64,000 nucleotides of DNA from Ruegeria sp. HKCCD8929 (GTDB lineage: Bacteria; Pseudomonadota; Alphaproteobacteria; Rhodobacterales; Rhodobacteraceae). The notes under the pieces were generated by a model, which saw only the letters and a list, made by a program, of their open reading frames with translations, ran no database searches and was not told where the DNA came from. Below, one piece after another: positions 43,065-53,744 of the stretch (positions are counted from its first letter, which is position 1; each line of letters opens with the position of its first letter). Location of the stretch: contig NZ_WPZY01000018.1 of assembly GCF_013031405.1 (NCBI RefSeq), forward strand, positions 1 through 64,000, read 5' to 3'. The translations under genes and the position numbers were made by a program.

Positions 43065-43091
43065 CCTGGGGCGCCACCCGCGCGCCCCAGG
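43065..43091 (+). terminator. Hairpin after soxD
   Basis: CCTGGGGCGC and GCGCCCCAGG make a 10-bp stem with a 7-base loop directly after the soxD stop. No T-run. A second nested stem (CCTGCC/GGCAGG with GTCCG/CGGAC inside) follows at 43098-43128. Together they probably end the sox transcript. The rest of the 293-base gap to clpP holds the clpP promoter. Confidence 0.55.
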
Positions 43092-43348
43092 CCTGACCTG
43101 CCCTCGGTCCGATCCCGGACGGCAGGGCGTGAATCTCCCGCTTCTTCTTGCTGAAAGTACGCAATCCGCGCCCTGTGCCACGGGCGCGGGCGCCTGCCGT
43201 TGCGCACCAAACCGACCACCCGGCCCGCAACGCCCGTCACAGAACGGCGCGCGCCCCCTTGCAGCCCCCCCGGGCCGACACTAAGACTCGTGTAACCCCT
43301 CATCGGGTATGGTCCCGATCCATCTGAAACGAGCAGGCAGGTCCCCGT

Positions 43349-43984
43349 ATGTACGATCCAGTTGACACCTACATGAATACCCTCGTCCCCATGGTCGTCG
43401 AACAGACCAGCCGGGGTGAGCGCGCCTACGATATCTTCTCGCGCCTGCTGAAGGAGCGGATCATTTTCATCAACGGCCCGATCCATGACGGGATGAGCCA
43501 TCTGGTGGTGGCCCAGCTGCTGCATCTCGAGGCCGAGAATCCCAACAAGGAAATCTCGATCTACATCAACTCGCCCGGCGGTGTGGTGACCAGCGGCCTG
43601 TCGATCTACGACACAATGCAGTACATCAAACCGAAATGTTCGACGCTGGTGATCGGTCAGGCGGCCTCGATGGGCTCCGTTCTTCTGGCCGGCGGTGAGG
43701 CGGGCATGCGCTTCTCGCTGCCCAACAGCCGCATCATGGTGCACCAGCCCTCGGGCGGCTATCAGGGCCAGGCCAGCGACATCATGATCCACGCCGCCGA
43801 GACGCAAAAGCTCAAGGACCGGCTTTATGACATCTACGTCAGGCACACCGGGCAGACGAAAAAGAGCGTTGAAAAGGCGCTCGACCGTGACAATTTCATG
43901 AGCCCGGACGAGGCCAAGGAATGGGGTCACATCGACGAGATCGTCGAAAACCGGATCAAGGTGGGCGGCGAGGACGACGCCTGA
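43349..43984 (+). CDS. clpP: ATP-dependent Clp protease proteolytic subunit
   Basis: 211 residues. The catalytic triad is Ser107 (GQAASMGS), His132 (MVHQPSGG) and Asp181 (LDRDNF). ClpP forms the 14-subunit proteolytic barrel that degrades proteins fed by ClpX or ClpA. The pairing with clpX 147 bases downstream is standard for proteobacteria; a hairpin separates them, so clpX has its own promoter or is partly attenuated. Confidence 0.98.
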   Translation: MYDPVDTYMNTLVPMVVEQTSRGERAYDIFSRLLKERIIFINGPIHDGMSHLVVAQLLHLEAENPNKEISIYINSPGGVVTSGLSIYDTMQYIKPKCSTLVIGQAASMGSVLLAGGEAGMRFSLPNSRIMVHQPSGGYQGQASDIMIHAAETQKLKDRLYDIYVRHTGQTKKSVEKALDRDNFMSPDEAKEWGHIDEIVENRIKVGGEDDA

Positions 43985-44000
43985 ACCGGACAACACGGCC

Positions 44001-44031
44001 TGTCCCGGCCGGTTCAGCCGGGACATGTTTT
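44001..44031 (+). terminator. Terminator between clpP and clpX
   Basis: TGTCCCGGC and GCCGGGACA form a 9-bp stem with a 7-base loop, followed by TGTTTTGG, 17 bases past the clpP stop. Confidence 0.7.
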
Positions 44032-44130
44032 GGATTGTAGCGGCCGGAGTGCTGGCCTAAGCTGCGTGAACAGGCGGCAGAGCGCGGTCCCGATGCGGGG
44101 GTCGCAGAGACGGAGCCCGAAAGGTAGACC

Positions 44131-45399
<1,269 letters not shown>

Positions 45400-45417
45400 T
45401 TTCCCTTGCAACGGAAC

Positions 45418-45455
45418 CAAACGGCGCGGACCTCACTGCGCCGTTTTCCGTTTGG
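45418..45455 (+). terminator. Terminator after clpX
   Basis: AACGGCGC (45420-45427) pairs with GCGCCGTT (45438-45445), then TTTCC; a larger CCAAACGG/CCGTTTGG pair encloses it. Confidence 0.75.
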
Positions 45456-45591
45456 GTAATCCGTCCGCCCCGGAGCCATCCCCCCAGCGCTCGCCCCTAT
45501 CTTCCTCTTGGCGTAAATATCCCGGAGCGCCAGGCAGAGCCTCGCAAAAGCGCCAGCCAGCCAACCAGAACCACCATTCCACGAGAGTAAG

Positions 45592-45966
45592 ATGACCATC
45601 AAACGCATCTCATCCGGCGGGGCCTTCGAAACCAAGGTCGGCTATTGCCGCGCTGTGGTGGCCGGAGGCTTTGTCCATGTGGCCGGCACCGTCGGTGAAG
45701 GCGAGAACGCGGTCGAGCAATGCCGGTCCGCCCTGACGATCATAGAAACGGCGCTGGCCGAGGCGGGCGCATCCTTCGCGGATGTCGTGCGCGTCACCTA
45801 CATGCTGCCCGACCGGCACGAGTTCGAACCCTGCTGGCCAATCCTCGCCGAAACCTTCGGCGCCAATCCGCCCGCTGCCACCATGATCGAATGCGGTCTG
45901 ATCGACCCGAAATACCGCATCGAGATCGAGGTCACGGCCTACCTGCCGGGCGCAACCGCTCAGTAA
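45592..45966 (+). CDS. RidA (YjgF/YER057c/UK114) family protein
   Basis: 124 residues of the RidA-like fold, which forms trimers and hydrolyses reactive imines or enamines; this branch lacks some residues of the archetype, so it may be an uncharacterised subfamily. VHVAGTVGEGENAVEQCRSAL (key VAGTVG), VVRVTYMLPDRHEFE and the C-terminal KYRIEIEVTAYLP are the family landmarks. In RidA the catalytic Arg lies in the ...RV/IEIE/A strand, here YRIEIE. Ends 7 bases into the convergent small membrane protein gene. Confidence 0.88.
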   Translation: MTIKRISSGGAFETKVGYCRAVVAGGFVHVAGTVGEGENAVEQCRSALTIIETALAEAGASFADVVRVTYMLPDRHEFEPCWPILAETFGANPPAATMIECGLIDPKYRIEIEVTAYLPGATAQ

Positions 45967-46262
45967 CCCTGACGCCAGCTCTCCCGCGCCTTTTCCTCGG
46001 CGATCTCGCGCCGCCGCCGATCCATCAACTTCTGTATATTGCTTTTGGGTTTAGGAGCCTCAAAGCCGAACATCGTGGCGATGCCATCTATCCCCTTGTC
46101 CCAAAGGCTCGGTTCCTCCTTTGGTTTCAATGAGATGGTGCGGTGTTGCGGCTTGTCCTCGGCGCTTCTGAGCAGCGTGACCATGTGCGATTGCAGTTCA
46201 GTCAAAGACAGGGTCACGACAATCGTTGAGACGACGGAAAGGAGGAAAACAATAACTTTCAT
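45960..46262 (-). CDS. Small single-pass membrane or secreted protein, unknown
   Basis: 100 residues: a hydrophobic N-terminal segment (about 2-21) and then a charged, basic remainder ([30 protein letters not shown]). I do not recognise a family. Its stop overlaps the end of the RidA gene by 7 bases. The start at 46262 is supported by the hydrophobic segment. Composition and length are plausible for a real gene, but evidence is limited. Confidence 0.55.
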   Translation of the reverse strand: MKVIVFLLSVVSTIVVTLSLTELQSHMVTLLRSAEDKPQHRTISLKPKEEPSLWDKGIDGIATMFGFEAPKPKSNIQKLMDRRRREIAEEKARESWRQGY

Positions 46263-46533
46263 ACTCGGGTCTTCAAACGACTTTGCCTCAGTTGCTCGAT
46301 CAGTGTCCCGCGATGGCCCGCACCCTTGCGCAGGAGGCCCGCATCCCGGTCCGGCATTCGATGTTCTGAATGTAACCCTAATGGATCAACCGCCGCCGGG
46401 CGATCCCTTTCGACCAAACACAGCGTTTATTCATAGCTGGCAATCGCGCAGGCATGGCGCGCGGCATCCGGTCTCTGGACCTCGGGGCGCAGATGGTCCA
46501 TATCTGCGGATAACGAAATGCCGGAGGCTGTCG

Positions 46534-46917
46534 ATGGGAATCCTGAACACTCTATTGCGCGCCGTGACCTGGTGGAGCGGGTCGACCCTGAACACCCAGC
46601 TCTACACCGCGCGCAAGGGCATCAAGGTTGGCGAGGATGAGCAGGGCAACGTGTTCTATCGCAACGCCGATGACAGCCAGCGCTGGGTCATGTTCAACGG
46701 CGAGGTCGAGGCCAGCCGCATCGACCCCAACTGGCATGGCTGGCTGCACCGCACCTGGGACGAGCCGCCGACCGACAAACCGCTCCCGCACAAGCAGTGG
46801 GAAAAGCCGCATCAGGAGAACCTGACCGGCACCGCATTGGCCTATGCGCCCGCTGGCTCGATCCGCCGGCCCGACCCGGTCGAGCGCAGCGATTACGAGG
46901 CCTGGAGCCCTGAGTAA
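46534..46917 (+). CDS. NDUFA12-family NADH:ubiquinone oxidoreductase accessory subunit
   Basis: 127 residues matching the NDUFA12 (B17.2) supernumerary subunit of alphaproteobacterial and mitochondrial complex I. RRFxY-like blocks are visible as [30 protein letters not shown] (key part [15 protein letters not shown]) and DEPPTDKPL. It sits on the peripheral arm and aids assembly. ATG 46534 follows CCGGAGG; the longer reading upstream from 46039 has no support. It is the first of three genes shared by many Rhodobacteraceae. Confidence 0.92.
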   Translation: MGILNTLLRAVTWWSGSTLNTQLYTARKGIKVGEDEQGNVFYRNADDSQRWVMFNGEVEASRIDPNWHGWLHRTWDEPPTDKPLPHKQWEKPHQENLTGTALAYAPAGSIRRPDPVERSDYEAWSPE

Positions 46918-46943
46918 GAGCCCCGAATAAGCGAGGCAACCCG

Positions 46944-47402
46944 ATGTCTACCCATACCACGACCGAAGTTCTGGTCGGCGGCGCCGTACTGGCCTTTGCC
47001 GTCGCCTTTGGCGTCTATGCCAGCCAGTCCACCGGCCTGTCGCAGACTGGCACCGGCTATCAGCTCGGCGCGTCCTTCCGGTCCCTCGAGGGGGTGACCG
47101 TTGGCACCGACGTCCGGCTGGCCGGGGTCAAGATCGGCACCGTCACCGGCGTCACGCTGAACCCCGAAAGCTACCGGGCGGATACCACCTTTTCCGTGGC
47201 CGACGGCATTCAGATACCCGATGACAGTGCCGTGGTGATCTCGTCCGAGGGGCTGCTGGGCGGCAATTTCGTCGAAGTGATGCCGGGCGGCTCGCCCTTC
47301 TTCTTCGAAGCGGGCGACGAGGTCGAGGACACGCAAGGCGCGGTCAGCCTGATTTCGCTGTTGGTCAAATTCGTGGCCGGCGACGGGAGCAGCAGCGAGT
47401 GA
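46944..47402 (+). CDS. mlaD: MlaD-like MCE-domain protein
   Basis: 152 residues: one membrane helix (about 9-26) and an MCE domain (YQLGASFRSLEGVTVGTDVRLAGVKIGTV, key VGTDVRLAGVKIG). MlaD is the periplasmic hexameric ring of the Mla phospholipid transporter that keeps outer-membrane asymmetry. The ATPase, permease and MlaC genes are not adjacent here, which is common in this group. Stop overlaps the next start by GTGA. Confidence 0.88.
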   Translation: MSTHTTTEVLVGGAVLAFAVAFGVYASQSTGLSQTGTGYQLGASFRSLEGVTVGTDVRLAGVKIGTVTGVTLNPESYRADTTFSVADGIQIPDDSAVVISSEGLLGGNFVEVMPGGSPFFFEAGDEVEDTQGAVSLISLLVKFVAGDGSSSE

Positions 47403-47758
47403 TCCGGGCCCTGTCGCTGATCCTTGCCCTGACGGGCGGTGCCGCGATGGCGCAGGACACGGTGGACTCCGGTCCGGGCGCGATCCTGCGCGGTCTCGAC
47501 AAGGTGAACGGACAGACCGTCGATGTCGAGTTGCGCAGCGGCGACACGGCTTCAGTCTTTGGTCTGGATGTGGCGTTGGGCGATTGCCGCTATCCCGCGG
47601 ACAACCCGACCGGCGATGCCTTTGCCTATCTCACCATCTGGGAACAGGGCCGGTCGCAGCAGTTGTTCGACGGCTGGATGATCGCCACCTCGCCAGCCCT
47701 CAACGCGCTGGATCACGCCCGTTACGATGTTTGGGTGATCCGCTGTATGACCCCCTGA
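47399..47758 (+). CDS. DUF2155 protein, exported
   Basis: 119 residues with a signal peptide (about 1-18) and the DUF2155 pattern: AILRGLDKVNGQTVDVEL, LDVALGDCRYP and the FDGWMIATSPALNALDHARYDVWV C-terminus (key FDGWMIATSPAL). The Cys pair (DCRYP and IRCMTP) may form a disulfide. GTG start inferred from the 4-base overlap with mlaD. Function unknown, linked by place to envelope or complex I biogenesis. The last 37 bases overlap the convergent aat gene. Confidence 0.85.
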   Translation: MIRALSLILALTGGAAMAQDTVDSGPGAILRGLDKVNGQTVDVELRSGDTASVFGLDVALGDCRYPADNPTGDAFAYLTIWEQGRSQQLFDGWMIATSPALNALDHARYDVWVIRCMTP

Positions 47759-48354
47759 GGGGTCTGGCTGAGCGACGCGGTGAAATCGGCGCCTTGCGCA
47801 ATCGCCTCGGCCAGTTGCGCCTGATACTGCTCCCGCGGGATCTCGATCGCCCCCATCGAGGCCAGATGCGCGGTAAGGAACTGCGTATCGAACAGCCGGA
47901 ACCCGGTCTGTTGCAGCCGGTCAACCAGATACGCCAGCGCGATTTTCGAGGCATCGGCGCGGCGCGAGAACATGCTCTCGCCGAAAAACGCCGCTCCCAG
48001 CACCACGCCATAAACGCCGCCGACCAGCTCTTCGCCCTCCCAGACTTCCAGTGAGTGGGCATCGCCACGCTGGTGCAACGTCTTGTAAAGACGGCGAAGT
48101 TCGTCGTTGATCCAGGTCTCGGACCGGTCGGCGCAACCGTCCACCACGCCAAGGAAATCGCGGTCGATGGTGATGGTATAGCCGCCTCGGCGGATGCGGC
48201 GCGCCAGCGTGCGCGAGATGTGAAAGCCATTCAGCGGGAAGACGCCGCGAAATTTTGGATCGACCCAGAACAGATCCGGGTCGTCCCGGTTTTCGGCCAT
48301 CGGGAAGATGCCGATGGAATAGCCGTGCAGCAGCAGATCTGGGGACAGGCTCAT
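47722..48354 (-). CDS. aat: Leucyl/phenylalanyl-tRNA-protein transferase
   Basis: 210 residues. Family motifs YSIGIFPMAE (about 12-21), WVDPKFRGVFPL (about 30-41), DRSETWIND and GGVYGVVLGAAFFGESMFSR (key AFFGESMFS) with the typical catalytic-site layout. It adds Leu or Phe to N-terminal Arg or Lys of proteins, the mark for ClpAP degradation (N-degron pathway). Third gene after accB-accC, 42 bases behind accC. Confidence 0.96.
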   Translation of the reverse strand: MSLSPDLLLHGYSIGIFPMAENRDDPDLFWVDPKFRGVFPLNGFHISRTLARRIRRGGYTITIDRDFLGVVDGCADRSETWINDELRRLYKTLHQRGDAHSLEVWEGEELVGGVYGVVLGAAFFGESMFSRRADASKIALAYLVDRLQQTGFRLFDTQFLTAHLASMGAIEIPREQYQAQLAEAIAQGADFTASLSQTPQGVIQRITQTS

Positions 48355-48396
48355 GACAACAAACCAGGGGCCGGGCGCAAGGCCTGGCCTGTTTTC

Positions 48397-49746
48397 TCAC
48401 TCGGCCATGTTCTCCGCAAGCCAGCGCTCCAGCCAGTGGATGTTGTAGTCACCACTGTGGATGTCGGGCTCTTGCAGAAGGGCGTGAAACAGAGGCACGG
48501 TGGTGTCGATCCCGTCCACGATCAGCTCACCCAGCGCGCGGTTCAGACGCGCCAGCGCCTCGGAGCGGTCGCGGCCCTGCACAATCAGCTTGCCGATGAG
48601 CGAATCGTAATAGGGCGGGATCGAGTAGCCATTGTAGAGCGCCGAATCCATCCGCACGCCCAAACCGCCGGGCGCGTGATAGGCCGAGATCTTGCCCGGG
48701 CAGGGGGCAAAGTTCGGCAGCCGCTCGGCATTGATCCGCACCTCGATGGCGTGGCCATTGATCCGCAGGTCGTCCTGGCCGAATGACATCGGCTCACTGG
48801 CGGCGACCAGGATCTGCTCGCGCACCAGATCGACGCCAAAGATACCTTCGGTCACCGGGTGTTCCACCTGCAGGCGGGTGTTCATCTCGATGAAATAGAA
48901 CTCGCCGTTTTCATAGAGGAACTCGATGGTGCCCGCGCCGATATAGTTGATCTTGGCCACCGCGTCGGCGCAAACCTTGCCGATCTGGGCGCGCTCTTCG
49001 GGGCTGATGCAGGGGCCGGGCGCCTCTTCGAACACCTTCTGGTGGCGGCGCTGCAACGAGCAGTCGCGCTCACCCAGATGCACGGCGCCGCCCTTGCCGT
49101 CGCCAAAGACCTGGATCTCGATATGGCGCGGCGTGGTCAGGTACTTCTCGATGTAGACCTCGTCATTGCCAAAGGCGGCCTTGCCCTCGGCCCGCGCGGT
49201 CATGAAGGCGCTTTCCATCTCGCCGGCGTTCTGGGCGACTTTCATGCCGCGTCCGCCGCCGCCGGCAGTGGCCTTGATGATGACGGGATAGCCGATCTCG
49301 TCCCCGATCTTCCTGGCCGCCGCCAGATCCGGCACGCCTCCGTCCGAGCCCGGAACGCAAGGCACGCCCAGTTCCTTCATCGTGTCCTTGGCGGTGATCT
49401 TGTCGCCCATGATGCGGATGTGTTCGGCGGTGGGGCCGATGAAGGTGATGCCATGATCTTCGACGATCTGCACGAAATCGGCGTTTTCGGACAGAAAGCC
49501 ATAGCCGGGATGGATCGCCTGCGCGCCGGTGATCTCGCAGGCCGAGATGATCGCGGGCACCGACAGATAGCTCTGCGGGCTGGGGGCCGGGCCGATGCAC
49601 ACCGATTCGTCGGCCATGCGCACATGCATCGCGTCACTGTCGGCGGTCGAATGCACGGCGACCGTGGCAATCCCCATCTCGCGCGCGGCGCGGATCACGC
49701 GCAGGGCGATCTCGCCTCGGTTGGCAATCAGGATCTTGTCGAACAT
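48397..49746 (-). CDS. accC: Acetyl-CoA carboxylase, biotin carboxylase subunit
   Basis: 449 residues. ATP-grasp motif GGGGRGMK (around residue 164), the [18 protein letters not shown] block (around 228-245) and [14 protein letters not shown] (around 288-301) are canonical. It carboxylates the biotin of AccB with bicarbonate and ATP as the first step of fatty-acid synthesis. 10 bases behind accB in the same operon. Confidence 0.97.
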   Translation of the reverse strand: MFDKILIANRGEIALRVIRAAREMGIATVAVHSTADSDAMHVRMADESVCIGPAPSPQSYLSVPAIISACEITGAQAIHPGYGFLSENADFVQIVEDHGITFIGPTAEHIRIMGDKITAKDTMKELGVPCVPGSDGGVPDLAAARKIGDEIGYPVIIKATAGGGGRGMKVAQNAGEMESAFMTARAEGKAAFGNDEVYIEKYLTTPRHIEIQVFGDGKGGAVHLGERDCSLQRRHQKVFEEAPGPCISPEERAQIGKVCADAVAKINYIGAGTIEFLYENGEFYFIEMNTRLQVEHPVTEGIFGVDLVREQILVAASEPMSFGQDDLRINGHAIEVRINAERLPNFAPCPGKISAYHAPGGLGVRMDSALYNGYSIPPYYDSLIGKLIVQGRDRSEALARLNRALGELIVDGIDTTVPLFHALLQEPDIHSGDYNIHWLERWLAENMAE

Positions 49747-49756
49747 GCGCCGATCC

Positions 49757-50260
49757 TTACTCGATGATGACCAGAGGGGTGCCGAACTCGACCGCGTCGC
49801 CGTCGCCCACGAGGACGCGCTTGACGGTGCCCGACTTGGGCGCGTGGATGTGGTTCATGGTCTTCATCGCCTCGACGATCAGCAGCGTGTCGCCCTCGGA
49901 GACATTGGCGCCGACGGTGATGAAGGCGGGAGCGCCCGGTTCGGGCTGCATGTAGACGGTACCCACCATGGGCGAGGTCACGGCGCCGGGATGGCTGGCC
50001 GGGTCTTCGGCCGGCGCGGCAGCGGGGGCCTCGGCGGGTGCGGCTGCAGGGGCTGCGGCCGGTGCTGCCACCGGGGCGGCGGCAGGAACCGCCACCTGGA
50101 CCGGAGCGGCCACGGGCGCGGCGCGGCTGACGCGCACGTTCAGGCTGTCGTCGTCGCCATATTCGCGTTTCACCTGCAGCTCGGTCAGATCGTTCTCGCG
50201 CAGCAATTCGGCCAGAGCCTTGATGAACGCCACATCCGCTTCGTGTTTGCTGTCTGTCAT
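49757..50260 (-). CDS. accB: Acetyl-CoA carboxylase, biotin carboxyl carrier protein
   Basis: 167 residues: a short N-terminal domain, a flexible Ala/Pro/Glu linker (about 55-90), and the biotinyl domain with [10 protein letters not shown] (Lys at about residue 132). It carries biotin between AccC and the carboxyltransferase AccAD. The biotin motif has MKTM where MKMM or MKLM is more usual. First gene of accB-accC-aat. Confidence 0.96.
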   Translation of the reverse strand: MTDSKHEADVAFIKALAELLRENDLTELQVKREYGDDDSLNVRVSRAAPVAAPVQVAVPAAAPVAAPAAAPAAAPAEAPAAAPAEDPASHPGAVTSPMVGTVYMQPEPGAPAFITVGANVSEGDTLLIVEAMKTMNHIHAPKSGTVKRVLVGDGDAVEFGTPLVIIE

Positions 50261-50409
50261 GAGTGTCCTCGACGGTTCCCCTTTGGCCCGTCTGTCGCTG
50301 CGGGCTTTGGTAAATTACGCGGCGTTATACGCCAAGCGACCGGCCATGAAAAGCGCAGTCTCGCGTCGCCATATGGGGAAGGGGGCCGCCGATTACGAGG
50401 CCTCGGGCG

Positions 50410-50946
50410 TCAAAGCGGCATGCCCGAGAGCTTGGCCACCAGTTCCGGCAGTTTCCGCGCCCCGAACTTTTCCAGCAGCCGGGCGCGGTGCGCCTCGATG
50501 GTGCGGTAACTGAGGCCAAGCTCGGCGCCGATCTCCTTGGCCGAGAAGCCCCGGCAGGACAGGATTGCCACGTCGCGTTCGCGCGGGGTCAGCTCGACCA
50601 GCGGGCGTTCCTCGGAGATGTCGGAAAAGCTCCAGATGCCATGGCGGAACGGGTCGTCCGGGGTCAGCGAGCGCCCGCGCGCCCGGCACCAGAACAGATC
50701 GCCATTGCGCCGCCGCATGACCCGCTCGTCGGTGTAATATCCGGTCTCGCGCATGGCTTGCAGGCCGCGCGCCCCGATCCGCTCCCAATCGGCGACCGAG
50801 GGGTAGAGTTGCAACAGCGGCATGTTGCGATACTCTTCCTCCTCACCGCCGAATGTACGCGCGAACTGCAGGTTGCAGCGCCGGATGATCCGGTTTTCAA
50901 GCTCGACAAGGCCGATGGGCGCGTATTCGAAGGCGGGATCGCTCAT
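50410..50946 (-). CDS. PAS-LuxR type transcriptional regulator
   Basis: 178 residues: an N-terminal PAS-like sensor (about 1-110; YAPIGLVELENRIIRRCN, FGGEEEEYRNM, DISEERPL) followed by a LuxR/FixJ helix-turn-helix (LTPRERDVAILSCRGFSAKEIGAELGLSYRTIEAHRARLLEKFGARKL, key GFSAKEIGAELGLSYRTIEAH). It is like single-protein PAS-LuxR regulators that sense a small molecule, redox or light. It is divergent from the acyl-CoA synthetase gene with 108 bases between, making control of that gene likely. ATG 50946 was chosen because the much longer frame runs antisense through that gene. Confidence 0.88.
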   Translation of the reverse strand: MSDPAFEYAPIGLVELENRIIRRCNLQFARTFGGEEEEYRNMPLLQLYPSVADWERIGARGLQAMRETGYYTDERVMRRRNGDLFWCRARGRSLTPDDPFRHGIWSFSDISEERPLVELTPRERDVAILSCRGFSAKEIGAELGLSYRTIEAHRARLLEKFGARKLPELVAKLSGMPL

Positions 50947-51054
50947 GCCCTCATGGTGCCGGGTATTTCTACGGAATTGAAGGGGGCTGTACCGGGAACA
51001 TAGGGTTTCGCGGGCGGGCAGGGGCAAATGCGCGCCTGATGAGGGGGAGAGGCA

Positions 51055-52563
51055 ATGAATATCGGTCTGTGGCTGGCCCGGCAGGCGCAATTGAACGGCG
51101 GCTCTCCGGCCCTGTTTCTGGGCCGCGAATTGGTGGCCGATTACGCCGCGTTCCATGGCCACGCCGCGCGGGTGGCGGGCTGGCTGATCGCGCAGGGCGT
51201 GCAGTCGGACGACCGGGTGGCGATCTTCATGAAGAACTGCCCGGATTATCTGATCGTCAAATACGCGATCTGGTATGCCGGAGCCGCCGCAGTTCCGATC
51301 AATGCCAAGCTGCACGGGCGCGAGGCGGCTTACATTCTCGGCAATTCCGGCACCCGGATCACGTTCACCTCTCCGGGCCTGACTGCGGCGCTGCATGACG
51401 CCGGAGTGCAGGGACAGGTGGTGGACATCACCGGTGCCGATTATGCGGCCGCCTTGGAGCATGACCCGGTGGCGGCACCCGTTCAGCGCGATCCGGGCGA
51501 TCTGGCCTGGCTTTTCTACACCTCCGGTACGACCGGCAAATCCAAGGGCGTGATGATCACCCACCGGATGCTGATGGGCGTATCGCTGGCCTATGGCACG
51601 GATGTGGATCGGGTCTCGCCCGAGGATACGATCCTCTACGCCGCGCCGATGAGCCACGGGGCAGGGCTCTACAACATGGTCCATGTGCTGGCCGGCGCGC
51701 GCCATGTCTGCCCGGTCTCCGGCGGGTTCGACGAGGCCGAAATCTTCGACCTCGCCCGCCGTTTCGGTAGGGTGCAGATGTTCGCCGCCCCGACCATGGT
51801 GAAGCGAATGACCGATGTGGCCAGGGCGACCGGCGAAACCGGCGAGGGGCTGCGCACCGTCGTCTATGCAGGCGGGCCGATGTACCTGGCCGATATCATC
51901 GAAGCGGTCGATCATTTTGGGTCAGTCTTCGTGCAGATCTACGGGCAGGGCGAATGCCCGATGGGGATCACCGCGCTCTCGCGCCGCGACGTGACGGACC
52001 GGACCCATCCCCGCTGGAGTGAGAGGCTGGCCAGCGTGGGCCGCGCGCAATCCCCGGTCGAGCTGCGCATCGGCGACGCCGATGGCAAACTTCTGCCCGA
52101 GGGCAGCCATGGCGAGATCATGGTCCGCGGCGACGTGGTGATGCCCGGCTACTGGCAGAACCCCGAGGCCACCGCCAAAACCCTGAAAGACGGCTGGCTG
52201 ATGACGGGCGATGTCGGCTTCATGGATACCGATGGCTACGTGACCCTGCAGGACCGGTCCAAGGACCTGATCATCACCGGCGGCTCGAACGTCTATCCGC
52301 GCGAGGTGGAAGAGGTGCTGCTGACCCATCCCAAAATCTCCGAGGCCTCCGTCGTCGGGCGCCCGCATACGGAGTGGGGGGAAGAGGTGGTGGCCTTCAT
52401 CGTCGGCGACGCATCGCCGGACGAACTGGACCAGCTCTGCATCCTAAACATCGCCCGGTTCAAAAGGCCCAAAGACTATGTCCGCCTGGATGAACTGCCC
52501 AAGAACAACTACGGCAAGGTTCTCAAGACCGAACTGCGCCGGATGCTGGGGCAGGGGCGGTGA
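51055..52563 (+). CDS. Acyl-CoA synthetase (class I adenylate-forming)
   Basis: 502 residues, of the FadD/AMP-ligase family: P-loop YTSGTTGKSKGV (about 159-170), the A5-like YGQGECPMG (around 298), motif TGDVGFMDTDGYVTLQDRSKDLIITGG (key GDVGFMDTDGYV and DRSKDLI), and the C-terminal catalytic Lys in PKNNYGKVLKTEL. It activates a carboxylic acid to its CoA thioester through an acyl adenylate. Substrate unknown, perhaps an aromatic or medium-chain acid. The gene is divergent from the PAS-LuxR regulator. Confidence 0.9.
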   Translation: MNIGLWLARQAQLNGGSPALFLGRELVADYAAFHGHAARVAGWLIAQGVQSDDRVAIFMKNCPDYLIVKYAIWYAGAAAVPINAKLHGREAAYILGNSGTRITFTSPGLTAALHDAGVQGQVVDITGADYAAALEHDPVAAPVQRDPGDLAWLFYTSGTTGKSKGVMITHRMLMGVSLAYGTDVDRVSPEDTILYAAPMSHGAGLYNMVHVLAGARHVCPVSGGFDEAEIFDLARRFGRVQMFAAPTMVKRMTDVARATGETGEGLRTVVYAGGPMYLADIIEAVDHFGSVFVQIYGQGECPMGITALSRRDVTDRTHPRWSERLASVGRAQSPVELRIGDADGKLLPEGSHGEIMVRGDVVMPGYWQNPEATAKTLKDGWLMTGDVGFMDTDGYVTLQDRSKDLIITGGSNVYPREVEEVLLTHPKISEASVVGRPHTEWGEEVVAFIVGDASPDELDQLCILNIARFKRPKDYVRLDELPKNNYGKVLKTELRRMLGQGR

Positions 52564-52688
52564 CACGCAAGCCGTCCATCGGCATGATCCCGTGCGCATT
52601 ACTCCTATGAGATTGCGTTTTCGGCCCGGGTCCGGTAGGCCGAACACACTCTTTTGCTGTCGGGTAATCAGGGCACTCTTTTGATAAG

Positions 52689-53744
52689 ATGACGCAGGAC
52701 AATACATTTTTCCGAGACAACGAAGACAAGATATTCTGGCAGAGCGCGGTCGTGGACCGCACCGCCCATGATATCGAAGAACTGTGGATTCCCAGGTTCA
52801 GGATCGACTCCGATACCCGGATTGCCACGTTCGGCACCGGGTTCTCACAACATCTGGGATTGGCGCTCAGGGCGCGCGGTTTCAACTGGATCGATGCGGA
52901 ACCGGCGCCTGCCGCGCTGAGCGATGCGTTCTGCCGCAGGTTCGGGTATCGCACGCAGTCCTGCCGGTTGGGCACGTTCAACACGATCTCGATGTTTAAT
53001 CAATGGCTAAGCTGGGCCGATGGCAGCACCCGGCCCCCGGCCGAGATGTGGGAACACCAAGGGCGTTTCTATGACCCCTACCGCCCGTTGATCGAACCGG
53101 ATGGCTTTGCCAGCCAAGAGGAGGGATTGCAGTCCCGGGCCGCCACTCTGCAGGCGTTTTCCGAGGTAATCACGACCGCCGAGGTTCTCATGCTGACGGT
53201 GTCCAGTATCGAGGCTTGGATATCGGGCCGGTACGGGTGGGAAGTTCCGCTATATCCCGATGTCTTGCCGGGGTTTGGCAATGCTGCTGACTGCAATCTC
53301 AGGGCCTTTCATTTCGAGGGCTGCCGGCGGCACATGGCTGATGTCACCGACAGGCTGCGCCAAATCAATCCGGGACTTCGGGTATTGCTGGCTTTGTCGC
53401 CCGAGCCGCTGCCCGTGACCGCGCGCCGGCGGAATGTGCTGACGGCAAACACCTATTCCAAGGCGGTTCTGCGGGCGGTGGCCAGCCAGATGGTGGAGAA
53501 GCGCGGTTTTGTCGATTACGTGCCGCTCTATGAACTGGTGAATCACCCGGGCGCGCGCGGCACTTTCTTCGAGCCCGATCTGCGCCGGGTCAGCCCGAGC
53601 GGGATGGAAATGGCGATAAACTACTTCTTCCGGGCGCTGCATCACGCCTACGGGGTCGATGTCGGCCCGCCAAGCCCGGTCTCGCATCGGGTTGCCTTTC
53701 AGGATCAGGAGGATACCCAGCGGGTTCTGGAGGCATGGCCATGA
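52689..53744 (+). CDS. GSCFA-family protein with altered nucleophile motif
   Basis: 351 residues, matching the GSCFA (SGNH-hydrolase-related) family in nearly all blocks: YDPYRPLIEPDGF (about 129-141), SSIEAW, the ANTYSKAVLR stretch (around 256) and a C-terminal FFEPDLRRV. But the name-giving motif, expected near residue 49, reads GTGFS in TFGTGFSQHLG in place of GSCFA, so neither the Ser nor the Cys that would act as nucleophile is in place. Possibly a non-catalytic relative, or one that uses another residue. TTG/GTG starts are possible but ATG 52689 fits. It overlaps the next gene by four bases (ATGA), so the two are translationally coupled. Confidence 0.75.
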   Translation: MTQDNTFFRDNEDKIFWQSAVVDRTAHDIEELWIPRFRIDSDTRIATFGTGFSQHLGLALRARGFNWIDAEPAPAALSDAFCRRFGYRTQSCRLGTFNTISMFNQWLSWADGSTRPPAEMWEHQGRFYDPYRPLIEPDGFASQEEGLQSRAATLQAFSEVITTAEVLMLTVSSIEAWISGRYGWEVPLYPDVLPGFGNAADCNLRAFHFEGCRRHMADVTDRLRQINPGLRVLLALSPEPLPVTARRRNVLTANTYSKAVLRAVASQMVEKRGFVDYVPLYELVNHPGARGTFFEPDLRRVSPSGMEMAINYFFRALHHAYGVDVGPPSPVSHRVAFQDQEDTQRVLEAWP